Counted from the stretch's first letter, positions 1-8,860 are shown. The stretch is 64,000 bases of DNA from Actinokineospora enzanensis DSM 44649 (GCF_000374445.1 NZ_KB894407.1:186001-250000); one strand, 5' to 3'. Notes: generated by a model not told the origin, from the letters alone. Numbers and translations: made by a program.

Positions 1-1
1 G

Positions 2-1057
2 GCGCTGCTGTTCATCCCGGAGCGCGCGCCGTTCGACCTGTACATGCGCGACCGCAAGCGCGGTGTCCAGCTCTACGTCAAGCGCGTGTTCATCATGGAC
101 GACTGCGAAGAGCTGATGCCGGAGTACCTGCGCTTCGTCAAGGGTGTGGTGGACGCACAGGACCTCTCGCTCAACGTCTCGCGCGAGATCCTGCAGCGCG
201 ACCGGCAGATCGAGCTGATGCGCAGGCGCCTGGTGAAGAAGGTGCTGTCCACGGTCAAGTCGATGCGGGCGGACCGGCCGGAGAAGTACGAGACGTTCTG
301 GTCGGAGTTCGGCCGCGCGGTCAAGGAGGGCCTGCTCGACGACACCGACAACCGCGACGCCATCCTGGACATCACCGCGCTGTCGTCCACGCACGACGCG
401 GAGAAGTCGACCACGCTGGGGGAGTACGTCTCCCGGATGAAGGACGGCCAGGACGCGATCTACTACATGACCGGCGAGACCCGCTCGGCCCTGGAGAACT
501 CCCCGCACCTGGAGGCGTTCCGGGCCAAGGGGTACGAGGTGCTGCTGCTGACCGACCCGATCGACGAGATGTGGGTCGGCTCGATCCCGGAGTTCGACGG
601 CAGGAAGCTCCAGTCCGTGGCCAAGGGCCAGGTCGACCTGGACTCCGAGGAGGACAAGGCGGAGGCCCGCCTGCGCGAGGAGGAGTTCGCGCCGCTGCTG
701 GGCTGGCTGGGCGAGCAGCTCGGCGAGGACGTCAAGGAGGTCCGCCTGTCCTCGCGGCTGACCACCTCCCCGGCCTGCGTCGTCGGCGACACCTTCGACA
801 TCACCCCGAACCTGGAGAAGATGTACCGGGCGATGGGCCAGGAGGTCCCCAAGATCAAGCGCGTGCTGGAGCTGAACCCGACGCACCCGCTGGTCACGGC
901 CCTGCGCGCGGCGCACGCCGAGCAGCAGGAGCATGCGGACCTGGCGGACTCGGCCGAGCTGATCTACGGCATGGCGATCCTGGCCGAGGGCGGCGACCTG
1001 ACCGACCCGACCAAGTTCGTCAAGCTGCTGGCGGGCAGGCTGGAGAAGGCGTTGTAA
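2..1057 (+). CDS. htpG: HtpG (Hsp90-family chaperone), C-terminal part
   Basis: Cytosolic ATP-driven Hsp90-family chaperone that acts as a dimer. The frame is already open at the left edge, so the start codon and the GHKL ATPase domain lie outside the window; the 351 residues here cover the middle and C-terminal dimerisation domains. The identifying signature is LNVSREILQ at residues 57-65 of the visible part, preceded by MPEYLRFVKGVVD, a pattern nearly invariant in bacterial HtpG. The TAA stop at 1055-1057 is followed within 20 bases by a hairpin shared with the convergent MarR gene. Nothing in the visible part suggests a defect. The family assignment is secure; only the missing N terminus limits it. 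Confidence 0.97.
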   Translation, partial: ALLFIPERAPFDLYMRDRKRGVQLYVKRVFIMDDCEELMPEYLRFVKGVVDAQDLSLNVSREILQRDRQIELMRRRLVKKVLSTVKSMRADRPEKYETFWSEFGRAVKEGLLDDTDNRDAILDITALSSTHDAEKSTTLGEYVSRMKDGQDAIYYMTGETRSALENSPHLEAFRAKGYEVLLLTDPIDEMWVGSIPEFDGRKLQSVAKGQVDLDSEEDKAEARLREEEFAPLLGWLGEQLGEDVKEVRLSSRLTTSPACVVGDTFDITPNLEKMYRAMGQEVPKIKRVLELNPTHPLVTALRAAHAEQQEHADLADSAELIYGMAILAEGGDLTDPTKFVKLLAGRLEKAL

Positions 1058-1073
1058 GGCCAGTGGGTCGTAC

Positions 1074-1111
1074 CGGGAAGCCGGATCCGCCGACGCGGGT
1101 CCGGCTTCCCG
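1074..1111. terminator. Bidirectional hairpin between htpG and MarR gene
   Basis: Perfect 12 bp inverted repeat, CGGGAAGCCGGA at 1074-1085 and its complement at 1100-1111, with a 14 base loop. It lies between two converging genes and touches the MarR stop codon at 1112. No clear U tract, as is common for high-GC actinomycete terminators. Confidence 0.75.
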
Positions 1112-1534
1112 CTATTCCGGCGTGGGCCGGGCGAGGTCGATGACCTGCGGCCGCTCGCGGAAGTGGTCCGCCAGCACGGTCAGCCGGGTCCGACTCGCCT
1201 CCCGGTGCCGCTGCCTGCCCGCGTCGGTGGCCAGCACGTCGACGATCCGCCGGTCGAACTCGCAGAGCTTCCGCTCGACCAGCCCGTCCCGCTCCAGCCG
1301 GGCGACCGTGCGGGACAGCGCGCTCTGGCTCAGGTACATGTCGCAGGCGAGGTCTTTCATCGGCCGGTACTCGGCGCCGCCGTCGATGAGCCGGTCGAGG
1401 GTCTCGAACTCGTTCATGTTGAGCCCGTGCGCGGCCTGTAACGCCTGGTCGAGCTTGCAGGCGACCCCGTTGTATGTCTGCAGCAGCGCCTTCCACGAGG
1501 CGATCACGCCCACGTCGTCCAGCCCCGCCGTCAT
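1112..1534 (-). CDS. MarR-family transcriptional regulator
   Basis: Winged-helix repressor of the MarR family, expected to bind DNA as a homodimer and to release it on ligand or redox signals. The 140 residues contain the recognition region MYLSQSALSRTVARLERDGLVER and the wing with the family's D-R-R motif (CEFDRRIVDVLATDAGR). The start MTAGLDD at 1534 is preferred over a start at 1606, because the longer version would run through the palindromic operator at 1572-1599 and adds 24 residues unlike a MarR N terminus. The gene is alone between the htpG terminator and its own operator, so autoregulation is likely. The ligand cannot be read from the sequence. Confidence 0.9.
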   Translation of the reverse strand: MTAGLDDVGVIASWKALLQTYNGVACKLDQALQAAHGLNMNEFETLDRLIDGGAEYRPMKDLACDMYLSQSALSRTVARLERDGLVERKLCEFDRRIVDVLATDAGRQRHREASRTRLTVLADHFRERPQVIDLARPTPE

Positions 1535-1571
1535 ATCGCGACGATAGCACGGCGACGTCCCCCTATGTCTT

Positions 1572-1599
1572 GACAAATGATGCTTTGACATCGTTTGTC
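1572..1599. promoter_or_regulatory. Probable MarR operator palindrome
   Basis: GACAAATGATG at 1572-1582 and CATCGTTTGTC at 1589-1599 form an imperfect inverted repeat (10 of 11 positions, 6 base centre) 38-65 bases upstream of the MarR start. This is the size and symmetry expected for a MarR dimer. It overlaps the plus-strand TTGACA box at 1585-1590. Binding by the adjacent regulator is inferred. Confidence 0.6.
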
Positions 1600-1611
1600 C
1601 TGGCATATAAT
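1585..1611 (+). promoter_or_regulatory. Sigma-70-like promoter TTGACA/TATAAT reading away from MarR gene
   Basis: TTGACA (1585-1590) and TATAAT (1606-1611) match both consensus boxes exactly, but the spacer is only 15 bases. The start point would fall near 1618. The only plus-strand reading frame directly downstream is a 20-codon one from GTG 1621 to TGA 1681-1683, and the transcript would run into the hairpins at 1665-1754. The MarR operator overlaps the -35 box. Confidence 0.4.
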
Positions 1612-1646
1612 CTGCGGTCGGTGGTTGACGAACCCGACGGTCTTTC

Positions 1647-1711
1647 GGTCATGTCCGTCTTCCGGTCATGTCCGGCCGCGTGAGCGTGCCTGGGGGTCTG
1701 CCGGACATGAC
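1647..1711. repeat. GGTCATGTCCG direct and inverted repeats
   Basis: GGTCATGTCCG occurs twice in tandem (1647-1657 and 1664-1674). The second copy, extended as GTCATGTCCGGC (1665-1676), has a perfect 12 bp inverted partner at 1700-1711. This could be a weak terminator or fold of the short plus-strand transcript; no protein-coding explanation was found. Confidence 0.5.
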
Positions 1712-1754
1712 GCGGCCCCGGGGGCACATGCCCCGCGCCCCCGGGGCCGCGTCA
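1708..1754. terminator. Strong 18 bp hairpin terminator
   Basis: Perfect 18 bp inverted repeat, TGACGCGGCCCCGGGGGC at 1708-1725 with its complement at 1737-1754 and an 11 base loop. It lies just beyond the response regulator stop (1805, minus strand) and most likely ends that operon; it would also end any plus-strand transcript from the 1585 promoter. Confidence 0.75.
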
Positions 1755-1804
1755 TCCCGCCGTCGTCCGATGAATCGGGAGATCGAGGCCGCGGGGGCCG
1801 GAGG

Positions 1805-2410
1805 TCAGAGCCAGCCGCGGGATTCGGCGAGGAGGGCGGCCTCGGCGCGGGTGCGGGCGCCGGTTTTGCCGATCGCCGAGGACAGGTGGTTGCGGACCGT
1901 CCCCTCGGACAGGTGCAGCGTCCTGGCGACATCGGCCACGGTGCCGCCGTCCCGGGCGGTGGCGAGTACCTCGCGTTCCCGGTCGGTCAGCGGGCTGGCG
2001 CCGCTGGCCAAGGACTCCGCCGCGAGCGCCGGGTCGACCACGCGCAGGCCCGCGTGCACCCGACGGACGGCCTCGACGAGCTGTTCCGGGGGTGCGTCCT
2101 TGACCACGAACCCCGACGCGCCCGCCGACATGGCGCGGGCGAGATAGCCGGGCCTGCCGAAGGTCGTGCAGATCAGCACCCGGCAGGACGGCAGGGCGCG
2201 GTGCAGCTCGGCGGCCACGGTCAGCCCGTCCGCGCCGGGCATCTGCACGTCCAGCAGTGCCACGTCCGGGCGGGTCTTCTCGGCGGCGGGCAGCACGTCG
2301 GTGCCCGTGCCGACCTCGGCGACCACCTCGATATCGGACTCCAGCCCCAGCAACGCCGCCATCGCCCCGCGCACCAGCGCCTGGTCGTCGGCCAGCAGCA
2401 CCCGGATCAC
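1805..2410 (-). CDS. NarL/LuxR-type response regulator of the ABC-exporter operon
   Basis: Two-component response regulator of 201 residues. An N-terminal receiver domain shows the acidic pair in LLADDQ, the phospho-acceptor Asp in DVALLDVQMPG and the conserved Lys in VVKDAPPEQL. A C-terminal LuxR helix-turn-helix follows (LTDREREVLATARDG...LSEGTVRNHLSSAIGKTGARTRAEA). The start is the GTG at 2410, preceded by GGAGGTGG; an upstream start at 2449 would add a Gly-rich run that is not part of a receiver. It is the last gene after the exporter ATPase, permease and histidine kinase, so it is expected to be phosphorylated by that kinase and probably to control the exporter genes. Confidence 0.93.
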   Translation of the reverse strand: MIRVLLADDQALVRGAMAALLGLESDIEVVAEVGTGTDVLPAAEKTRPDVALLDVQMPGADGLTVAAELHRALPSCRVLICTTFGRPGYLARAMSAGASGFVVKDAPPEQLVEAVRRVHAGLRVVDPALAAESLASGASPLTDREREVLATARDGGTVADVARTLHLSEGTVRNHLSSAIGKTGARTRAEAALLAESRGWL

Positions 2411-2516
2411 CCCGCCACCTCCCGCTCGACCGACGTCGCCAGTGCCCATCTCGGTGCCCGTCTCGCCGAACTCGCCTGCCGGTGCGGCATGGCACCGACC
2501 GCCCCCGCGCGCCCGG

Positions 2517-3710
2517 TCACGAGACGGCCGCCGGGGGAGTGGCGGGCACGGTGGCGGCGAGGCGGAAGCCGCCCGCCGGTAGCGGACCCGCTTCCAGCGT
2601 GCCGCCCAGTTCGGTGAGCCGTTCGCGCAGGCCGGTGAGGCCGTTGCCGCCGGGGTGCGGGGTCGCGGGACAGCCGTTGCCGTTGTCGCGGATCTCCAGC
2701 CAGGTGGGGCCGAGCCGGACCTCGCACCGGGTGGCGCCGCTGTGCCGCAGGACGTTCGTGACCGCCTCGCGCAGGACGTAGCCGAAGGCGCCGCGCAGGT
2801 CGGGGCGCACGGTGTCGACGGCGTGCGGCAGGTCGGCGGTCACCTGGGCCGCGCGCAGTGCCGCGCGGGCGCCGACCAGCTCGGCGGACAGCACCACCTC
2901 GCGGTACCCGGAGACGGTGGCGCGCACGTCCTGGGTGGCCTGCCGGGACAGCTCCTCCACCTCGCGCACCTCGGCCAGTGCCCGGTCGACGTCCTGCGAG
3001 CTCTCCAGGACGCGGCGGGCCAGGCCCGCCTTGACGGTGATCGTGGTCAGGCTGTGGCCGAGCAGGTCGTGCAGGTCGCGGGCCATCCGGGAGCGCTCGT
3101 CCGCGGCGGCCAGGGTGGCGATCTCGTCCCGGGCGGCGCGCAGCTCGCGGACGGTGCGGGTGAGCTGGCCGATGAAGCCGACGCACATCGACACCGAGAT
3201 GAGGGTGACCAGCGAGCCCCAGTCCTCGGCGAGATCGCCGGTGATCGCCATGGCGACCGCGAACACCAGGACGACCCCGCCGTCGAGGGCGAGCACCAGG
3301 CCGACCGGCAGCATCATCGCGGTCAACGCGGTCGCGTAGACCAGCAGCGCCGTGGTGGACAGGCCGATGCCGAACACCAGGGCGCAGCCCAACGCCAGCA
3401 GGCCGACGCACATGACCACGTGGCCGGTCGTGGAGAACCGACGGGAGAGGTACGGGATGCACAGGTAGGCCGCCCCGTACCCGACCAGGCCGACGATGAG
3501 CAGCGTCTTGAGCCACACCGCGCGGTCCGACCGGGCGATCTCCCACACCGTGGAGGGCAGGAACGCCAACACGAAGAACAGGCCGACGACCGACCAGCCA
3601 CGCCCGGTGCCGCGCTTGGCCGACGCGTGCCACGGGTCCGTGGCGGACCTGCGCCGCTGGTCGTCGACCGGGCCCAGGACGCCAACGGGTTCGCGGTTCG
3701 GAGTGGACAT
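2517..3710 (-). CDS. Membrane sensor histidine kinase (HisKA_3, DesK/NarX class)
   Basis: Sensor kinase of 397 residues, partner of the response regulator downstream. The N-terminal half is hydrophobic with about five to six membrane segments. The dimerisation/phosphotransfer helix follows, with the HisKA_3 H-box in RMARDLHDLLGHSL. The C-terminal HATPase domain shows the N box (LREAVTNVLRHSGA), the G1 box (IRDNGNG) and the G2 region (GNGLTGLRERL). The start ATG at 3710 (MSTPNREP) gives a short cytoplasmic leader before the first membrane segment; the frame stays open upstream but that part overlaps intergenic sequence behind the permease. No periplasmic sensing domain is evident, as in kinases that sense the membrane or an ABC partner. 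Confidence 0.92.
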   Translation of the reverse strand: MSTPNREPVGVLGPVDDQRRRSATDPWHASAKRGTGRGWSVVGLFFVLAFLPSTVWEIARSDRAVWLKTLLIVGLVGYGAAYLCIPYLSRRFSTTGHVVMCVGLLALGCALVFGIGLSTTALLVYATALTAMMLPVGLVLALDGGVVLVFAVAMAITGDLAEDWGSLVTLISVSMCVGFIGQLTRTVRELRAARDEIATLAAADERSRMARDLHDLLGHSLTTITVKAGLARRVLESSQDVDRALAEVREVEELSRQATQDVRATVSGYREVVLSAELVGARAALRAAQVTADLPHAVDTVRPDLRGAFGYVLREAVTNVLRHSGATRCEVRLGPTWLEIRDNGNGCPATPHPGGNGLTGLRERLTELGGTLEAGPLPAGGFRLAATVPATPPAAVS

Positions 3711-3805
3711 GGCGGGCTCCTCGGGTGCGGTCGTGCCCAGTATGTCCCGCTCGGCACGGCTGCCCGACCCCGCGTGCGCGCGGGGCCGGGCGAGGCGCTG
3801 GGACA

Positions 3806-4522
3806 TCAGACCCGGGCGGAGTCGGCGCGGAACCGGCGGGTGACGATCAGGGCCAGGACCACCGTCCAAGCCACCAGCACGAGCAGCGTCCGGGTGGCCT
3901 GCAGGTCGTGCGTGACCACGTCCCGGCCGATGCCGCCGTACCAGTAGCTGGGCAGCACATGCGCGACGTCGCGCATCCAGCCGGGCATCTGCGAGGGCGG
4001 GAACCACAGGCCGCCGCCCAGGCTGAGCAGCATGAACACGGCGCTGCCGATGGCCTGCACGCTGTCGCCGGTGGCCACCTGCCCGATCAGCACGCCGAGC
4101 ACCGCGAACGGGGCCAGCGCGATCCAGGTGCCCAGGATGACCTGTACCCACTGGCCCGGCTCCAGGTGCACGCCGGTGGACATGCCGATGATCGACACGA
4201 GCAGCAGCGGGCCGAGCGCGATCAGCATGCCGCACATGCCCTTGGCGAACAGGTAGCCCTGACCGGACAGCGGGGTCAGCCGCAGCTGCCGCTGCCAGCC
4301 GCTGGCGCGCTCGGCGGCGATGCGGGTGCCCGCGGACACCGTGGCGGTCATCCCGCCGAACGCCCCCATGCCCACCATGATGATCGTGCGGGCGTCCGGG
4401 TCGCCGCCGGAGATCGACGAGAACAACAGGTAGAAGATCACCGGGAAGCCCACGGTGAAGATCAGGAAGCGCGGCGCGCGGATGGTCCGGCGCAGCTCAA
4501 GGGCCAGGTAGGTGAGGTTCAT
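3806..4522 (-). CDS. ABC-2 type exporter permease
   Basis: Integral membrane permease of 238 residues with about six hydrophobic segments. A short N-terminal amphipathic stretch (MNLTYLALELRRTIRAP) before the first segment is typical of ABC-2 drug/lipid exporters. The start overlaps the stop of the ATPase gene by four bases (ATGA at 4519-4522), so the two are translationally coupled and should form one exporter. The two-component pair follows about 95 bases downstream on the same strand. The substrate is unknown; such kinase/regulator/ABC sets often respond to antibiotics or membrane stress. Confidence 0.9.
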   Translation of the reverse strand: MNLTYLALELRRTIRAPRFLIFTVGFPVIFYLLFSSISGGDPDARTIIMVGMGAFGGMTATVSAGTRIAAERASGWQRQLRLTPLSGQGYLFAKGMCGMLIALGPLLLVSIIGMSTGVHLEPGQWVQVILGTWIALAPFAVLGVLIGQVATGDSVQAIGSAVFMLLSLGGGLWFPPSQMPGWMRDVAHVLPSYWYGGIGRDVVTHDLQATRTLLVLVAWTVVLALIVTRRFRADSARV

Positions 4523-5442
4523 GACCGGGACTCCTCGGTGGCGGTCAGCGCGAGGAACGCGTCCTCCAGGCCGAGCGCGGTGATCTCGATATCGTGGACG
4601 TTCGGGTAGGTGTGCAGCAGGGCGCGCAGGGCGGCGTCGGAGTTCTCGCAGCCGAGCTCCACCCGCTCGCCGCGCACGTCGACCTCGCGCACACCGGGCA
4701 GGCGGCGCAGGTCGTCGACGACCGCGCCGGGCACGACGGCGGTCAGTCGACGCCCGGAGACGGTCGCCCGAACCTGCGCCACCGACCCGTCCGCGGCGAC
4801 CCGCCCGCTGCGCATCAGCACGACCCGGTCGGCGAAGTCCTCGGCCTCTTCGAGGTAGTGCGTCGCGAACAGGACGGTGCGGCCAGCGTCGGTGAACTCG
4901 CGCATGGACCGCCAGAACTCCCGCCGGGTCTCCACGTCCATGGCCACCGTCGGCTCGTCGAGCACCAACAGGTCCGGATTGCTGACCAACGCCAACGCGA
5001 ACCGCACCCGCTGCTTCTGTCCACCCGACAACCGCGCCGCGCGCCGCCCTGCCAGGTCCGCGATCCCGGCCCGCTCCAACGCGTCCGAGACCGACAACGG
5101 CTTCCGGTGCAACGCGGCCACCAACGAGACGGTCTCGGCCACGGTGACGTCGTCGAGCAACGTGCCCGTCTGCAGCATCGCCCCGATCACCCCGGCCGAC
5201 ACGGCATCCCGTGGCGTGCGACCGAACACCGTCACCTCACCGGCGTCCGGTTTGGTCAGTCCGAGCACCATGTCCACAGTGGTGGACTTCCCCGCCCCGT
5301 TCGGCCCGAGCAGGGCAACGACCTCCCCCGGCGCGATGACGAGGTCCACCCCGTCCACGGCGCGGACATCCCCGTAACGCTTGTGCAGGCCGGACACCCC
5401 GACCGCCGCACCGTTCTTCGTGCTGCTGTCCATCATGTCCAC
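4519..5442 (-). CDS. ABC exporter ATP-binding protein
   Basis: Cytoplasmic ATPase (307 residues) of the ABC-2 exporter. It has Walker A (GPNGAGKS), signature LSGGQKQR, Walker B (LLVLDEPT) and an H-loop His in FATHYLEEAE, followed by a roughly 90-residue C-terminal extension (VSGRRLTAVVPGA...), as in the DrrA/CcmA group. First gene of a four-gene operon (ATPase, permease, kinase, regulator). The start could be the first or the third Met of MDMMDSS; the outermost is given. A role in self-resistance or envelope stress is inferred from family behaviour, not from the sequence. Confidence 0.93.
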   Translation of the reverse strand: MDMMDSSTKNGAAVGVSGLHKRYGDVRAVDGVDLVIAPGEVVALLGPNGAGKSTTVDMVLGLTKPDAGEVTVFGRTPRDAVSAGVIGAMLQTGTLLDDVTVAETVSLVAALHRKPLSVSDALERAGIADLAGRRAARLSGGQKQRVRFALALVSNPDLLVLDEPTVAMDVETRREFWRSMREFTDAGRTVLFATHYLEEAEDFADRVVLMRSGRVAADGSVAQVRATVSGRRLTAVVPGAVVDDLRRLPGVREVDVRGERVELGCENSDAALRALLHTYPNVHDIEITALGLEDAFLALTATEESRS

Positions 5443-5584
5443 AACTCTGCCGCCCGCTCCCGCGAACTCCCTCGTCCGCGCGTCACCGCTTCGCCATGAC
5501 AGGTGTCATGGGCCCGAGGCGCACCCGTCCCGGCGACCCGGTCCGGAGCGTGCGCGCCCCATCACGGTCCGTTGCCTCGGCCGG

Positions 5585-8002
5585 TCACCGGTCGACCTCG
5601 GCGAGCAGTGCCGCTGTGCGGGCGCGGAGTCGCTGGGCCCTGGGGTCGGGGTACCGGTCGAGGATCCGGGTCGAGTCCTGCCACTGTGCGCGGGCGTCGG
5701 CGGACCGGCCGTTCCGCCGCAGGGCGACACCGAGACCGACGAGCGCGCCCGCCGTGCGCCAGTCGTCGCCGACCTGCCGGAACATCGTGGCCGCCCGCCG
5801 GTGGAACTCGGCCGCCTCGGCGAACCGTTCGAGCCGCCGGTACGCCGCCCCGGTCCCGTCCAGCGCCCTGGCCTCGTGCCGGGTGTTGCCCAGTTTCCGC
5901 TGCAGCACCGCGGCGCGCTGGAACGAGATCAGCGACTCGTCGACCCGGTCCAGGGCCAGCTGGATCTTCCCGAGCTCGATGAGGACGCAGGCCACGATCA
6001 CGTCGTCATTGAGATCGGTGGCCGTCTCCAGGGTCGTGTGCGCCGTTCCCAGGGCCTCGTCGAGCAGGCCCGCCTCGCGCAGCGCGTCGCAGAGGCTGAC
6101 CAGGGCGTCGATCTCCAGGGTCTGCTCCTCGATCCGGCGGAGCGACTCGACGGCCTCGCGCAGCAGCTCGACGGCCCGGCCGGGCAGGTCGAGCTGGACG
6201 TGGACCTCGCCAAGCAGGTGGGTGGCGAACGCCGCGTGTTCCACGTCGCCCGACGCACGGGCCGTGTCCCGGGCACGTTCCAACCGGTCGCGTGCCTCAT
6301 CCAGTCTTCGCAGGCGTTGGTAGATCTGCCCGACCCGGGTCGAGGTCTCGACCTCGCCGCGTCGATCGCCGATGTCCACCTGGATCGTCAGTGCCCGCTC
6401 GAACTCCGACAACGCGTCGCCGAGCCGGTCGGCGTGCAGCATGGCCGTGCCCAGGCCGTGCAGGAGGTAGGCCTCGGCGAACCGGTTCCCGGCTCGCCGC
6501 GCCGAGACGAGCCCGGTCCGGGTGATGGCCTGCCAGGAATCGAACGGATGCCGGAACGCGTAGACGTTGCGCAGCAGCGCCGGTATCTGCCAGCCCGGCG
6601 TGTGGAAACCGAGCTGCGCTGCGAGGGCGGCCATCGCCACGAGGTTGCCCTCCTCCAGCTCCAGCCACTCGACCGCCTCGTTGTGCCCGACGAACGCCTC
6701 GGCCTCGACCATGTCGGCGGGCGGCTCGATCTCGAACGAGCGGTCCTGGTACTGGCTGGCGGTCACCGCCGAGTCCGTGGTGTGCAGGTACCAGCTCAGC
6801 AGCCGCCCCACCGCCGCGTGGATGCCCGCCTGGTCCTCCTCGTGCTGTACCTGGTCGGACGCGTAGGCCCGCAACAGGTCGTGGAACTGGTACCGCGTTC
6901 TCGTCCGCTGTTCCAGAAGGTGCGCGGCCGACAACGCCGCCAGCGCCTGCCGTGCGGGCTGGCGTCTCATGCCCGCCAGCGCGGCGGCGGCCAGACTGCT
7001 GAACTCCGCTGTCGGGTGGAGGCCGAGCAGCCGGAACACGCGCGCCGCGTCGGGTGCCAGGGCACGGTACGACCAGGCGAAGACCGACCGGACCGCGTCA
7101 CCCTGCTCGTCGTCGTCGGAGTCCAGGAGGTCCCACAGCCCGGACTCGTCGTGCAGGTCCTGGACCAGGTCGCTCAAGGGCAGCAACGGCCTGCTCGCCG
7201 CCCGCTCGGCCGCGATCCGCAGGGCCAGGGGCAGATGGGCGCACAGCCGCGCGAGCTCGGCGATGTCCTCGTCGCTGTCGGTGGACCGGTGCCCCTGCAC
7301 GGTCGCACGAACCAGGTCGATCGACTCGGACTCGCTCAGCACACCGAGCGTGCGGCGGTACGCGCCTTCCCTGGAGACCAGTCCGGACAACAGGTTGCGG
7401 CTGGTGACCAGGACCAGACACCGGGTCGTGCCGGGGAGCAGGGGACGCACCTGGCCCACCGACGCGGCGTTGTCGAGGAGTAGCAGCATGCTCCTGTCGG
7501 CGACCAGGGACCGGTACAGCGCAGCCCTGGCCTCAAGGTCGGCGGGGATGCTGCCGCCTGCGACATCGAGCGCCCGGAGCAGCTGTTCCAGCGCGGCGGC
7601 GGCGGTCAGTGACGGGCCGGGGTCGTAGCCGTGCAGATTGATGTACAACTGCCCGTCCGCGAAGTTGTCCCGGACTCGCTGCGCCCATTCCACGGCGAGC
7701 GACGTCTTTCCCACTCCCGCTGTCCCGACCACGATGCACAATGGGCCGAACGAGCTTGCCCGTTCGGCGGGTTCCAGAATACTGTCGAGCCATTCGATAT
7801 CGGCTTGGCGGTTGACGAATATCCGGCTCCCGGTGGGCAACTGCCGTGGTATCGGACTGGCACTCGGGCCGTGCTGGTAGAAATGGACACCACCGGTGAC
7901 ATTTCCTGCCTGGACGACGCCGGAGCCGGACCCCGACCATCGGTTCTCGGCACCGGACTCGTGCGGTTCCGGCTGGTCGTCATGCTCATCGCGGGTGTTC
8001 AT
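5585..8002 (-). CDS. STAND/NB-ARC ATPase with C-terminal TPR repeats
   Basis: Signal-transduction ATPase of 805 residues. An N-terminal acidic leader carries the motif VVQAGNVTGGVHFYQ (residues 29-43), common in actinomycete STAND proteins of unknown role. The NB-ARC module has the P-loop GTAGVGKT at 93-100, Walker B LLLLDN around 173-178 and a TSRN sensor. From about residue 430 TPR-like helical pairs run to the C terminus. There is no DNA-binding domain, unlike the SARP/AfsR class. The start ATG at 8002 lies one base past the TGA of the formyltransferase gene (TGA-G-ATG), so translation is coupled. STAND proteins usually oligomerise on ligand binding; here the ligand and output may involve the formyltransferase. 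Confidence 0.88.
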   Translation of the reverse strand: MNTRDEHDDQPEPHESGAENRWSGSGSGVVQAGNVTGGVHFYQHGPSASPIPRQLPTGSRIFVNRQADIEWLDSILEPAERASSFGPLCIVVGTAGVGKTSLAVEWAQRVRDNFADGQLYINLHGYDPGPSLTAAAALEQLLRALDVAGGSIPADLEARAALYRSLVADRSMLLLLDNAASVGQVRPLLPGTTRCLVLVTSRNLLSGLVSREGAYRRTLGVLSESESIDLVRATVQGHRSTDSDEDIAELARLCAHLPLALRIAAERAASRPLLPLSDLVQDLHDESGLWDLLDSDDDEQGDAVRSVFAWSYRALAPDAARVFRLLGLHPTAEFSSLAAAALAGMRRQPARQALAALSAAHLLEQRTRTRYQFHDLLRAYASDQVQHEEDQAGIHAAVGRLLSWYLHTTDSAVTASQYQDRSFEIEPPADMVEAEAFVGHNEAVEWLELEEGNLVAMAALAAQLGFHTPGWQIPALLRNVYAFRHPFDSWQAITRTGLVSARRAGNRFAEAYLLHGLGTAMLHADRLGDALSEFERALTIQVDIGDRRGEVETSTRVGQIYQRLRRLDEARDRLERARDTARASGDVEHAAFATHLLGEVHVQLDLPGRAVELLREAVESLRRIEEQTLEIDALVSLCDALREAGLLDEALGTAHTTLETATDLNDDVIVACVLIELGKIQLALDRVDESLISFQRAAVLQRKLGNTRHEARALDGTGAAYRRLERFAEAAEFHRRAATMFRQVGDDWRTAGALVGLGVALRRNGRSADARAQWQDSTRILDRYPDPRAQRLRARTAALLAEVDR

Positions 8003-8003
8003 C

Positions 8004-8855
8004 TCAGCCGCTTTTCCGGATGGCCGGGGGCAGCGTGTCCAGGCGCACCAGGCCATCCCGCAGGGCCACGATGTAGCCCAGACCGGTGTGGCCGACGAGA
8101 GTGCCGGGTGTGTATGAGTGGTCGCATCGTGCCGCGGTGAGATGGAATGTCTTGATGGTGGTTCCGTCGGCCAGCTCGACGAAGGTGCCGAGCGCGCCGA
8201 ACTTCGTCCGAACCCGGACCGCATCGTCCACTTCGGACTGTGCGGCCACGAACGTCTTGTCCGCCTGGACATGCTCCGGCCAATACGAACCGGGGCCTTG
8301 CCCTGCCTTGCGCGAGAAATGGCGCACGGGGTCGTCGAGAAATTGATTGACCAGATGTGGTGTCTCGGCGAACAGTTGCAGGGAGAGCTCGTCGAACCCG
8401 GTGCCGTCCTCGATGGCCAGCGGGCGCTGGAGGATGATGGCACCTTGGTCGAACTCGGATGTCATCTCGTGCAGGGTTATGGCGCGCAGATCGCGGTGTT
8501 CGTCGAGTATGTAGGGCAATGGGTTCGGTCCGCGCCCGTCCGGCAGCAGCGACGGGTGGATGTTGACCGCGTAGGTCACTGCCAGCCGATCCACGGGGAT
8601 GCGCCACGCGTAGCCCGCGGTGATGAGGATGTCGACCCTGGCGTCGTTGAACGCGCGTATCGCGTTCTTCCTTGTCGGGCGGCCGAACAGGACCGGGATG
8701 CCGTGCCGATGGGCGACGTCGGTGACGTTGCTGACTGGGCCGTCCGGCTCACTGGTGAGGCAGAGCACGACCTCGGTGTCGGTGCGGGCGGTGAGGGTTG
8801 TGAGGCAGGATGAGAAGAAGTCGTGCCCGGCGAAGGCGATCCGACGCTTACTCAT
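8004..8855 (-). CDS. Formyltransferase (Fmt/PurN-like fold)
   Basis: Folate-dependent formyltransferase of 283 residues. The catalytic Asn-His-Asp triad of the family is intact: N98 and H100 in VNIHPSLLPDGRG, and D136 in SEFDQGAI. The N-terminal Rossmann-like core (residues 1-185) is followed by about 95 residues compatible with a small OB-like C-terminal domain, as in Fmt and in sugar or siderophore formyltransferases. This is probably not the housekeeping Met-tRNA enzyme, because it is coupled to a STAND ATPase gene rather than to def/rsm genes. The ATG at 8855 has AGGAG at 8861-8865 with 5 bases spacing, inside a potential inhibitory hairpin. The formylated substrate is unknown. Confidence 0.85.
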   Translation of the reverse strand: MSKRRIAFAGHDFFSSCLTTLTARTDTEVVLCLTSEPDGPVSNVTDVAHRHGIPVLFGRPTRKNAIRAFNDARVDILITAGYAWRIPVDRLAVTYAVNIHPSLLPDGRGPNPLPYILDEHRDLRAITLHEMTSEFDQGAIILQRPLAIEDGTGFDELSLQLFAETPHLVNQFLDDPVRHFSRKAGQGPGSYWPEHVQADKTFVAAQSEVDDAVRVRTKFGALGTFVELADGTTIKTFHLTAARCDHSYTPGTLVGHTGLGYIVALRDGLVRLDTLPPAIRKSG

Positions 8856-8860
8856 GGTTT

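Noticed and set aside
5381-7483. Plus-strand 700-codon open frame
   Set aside because: Antisense to the STAND gene; no RBS and no recognisable domain.
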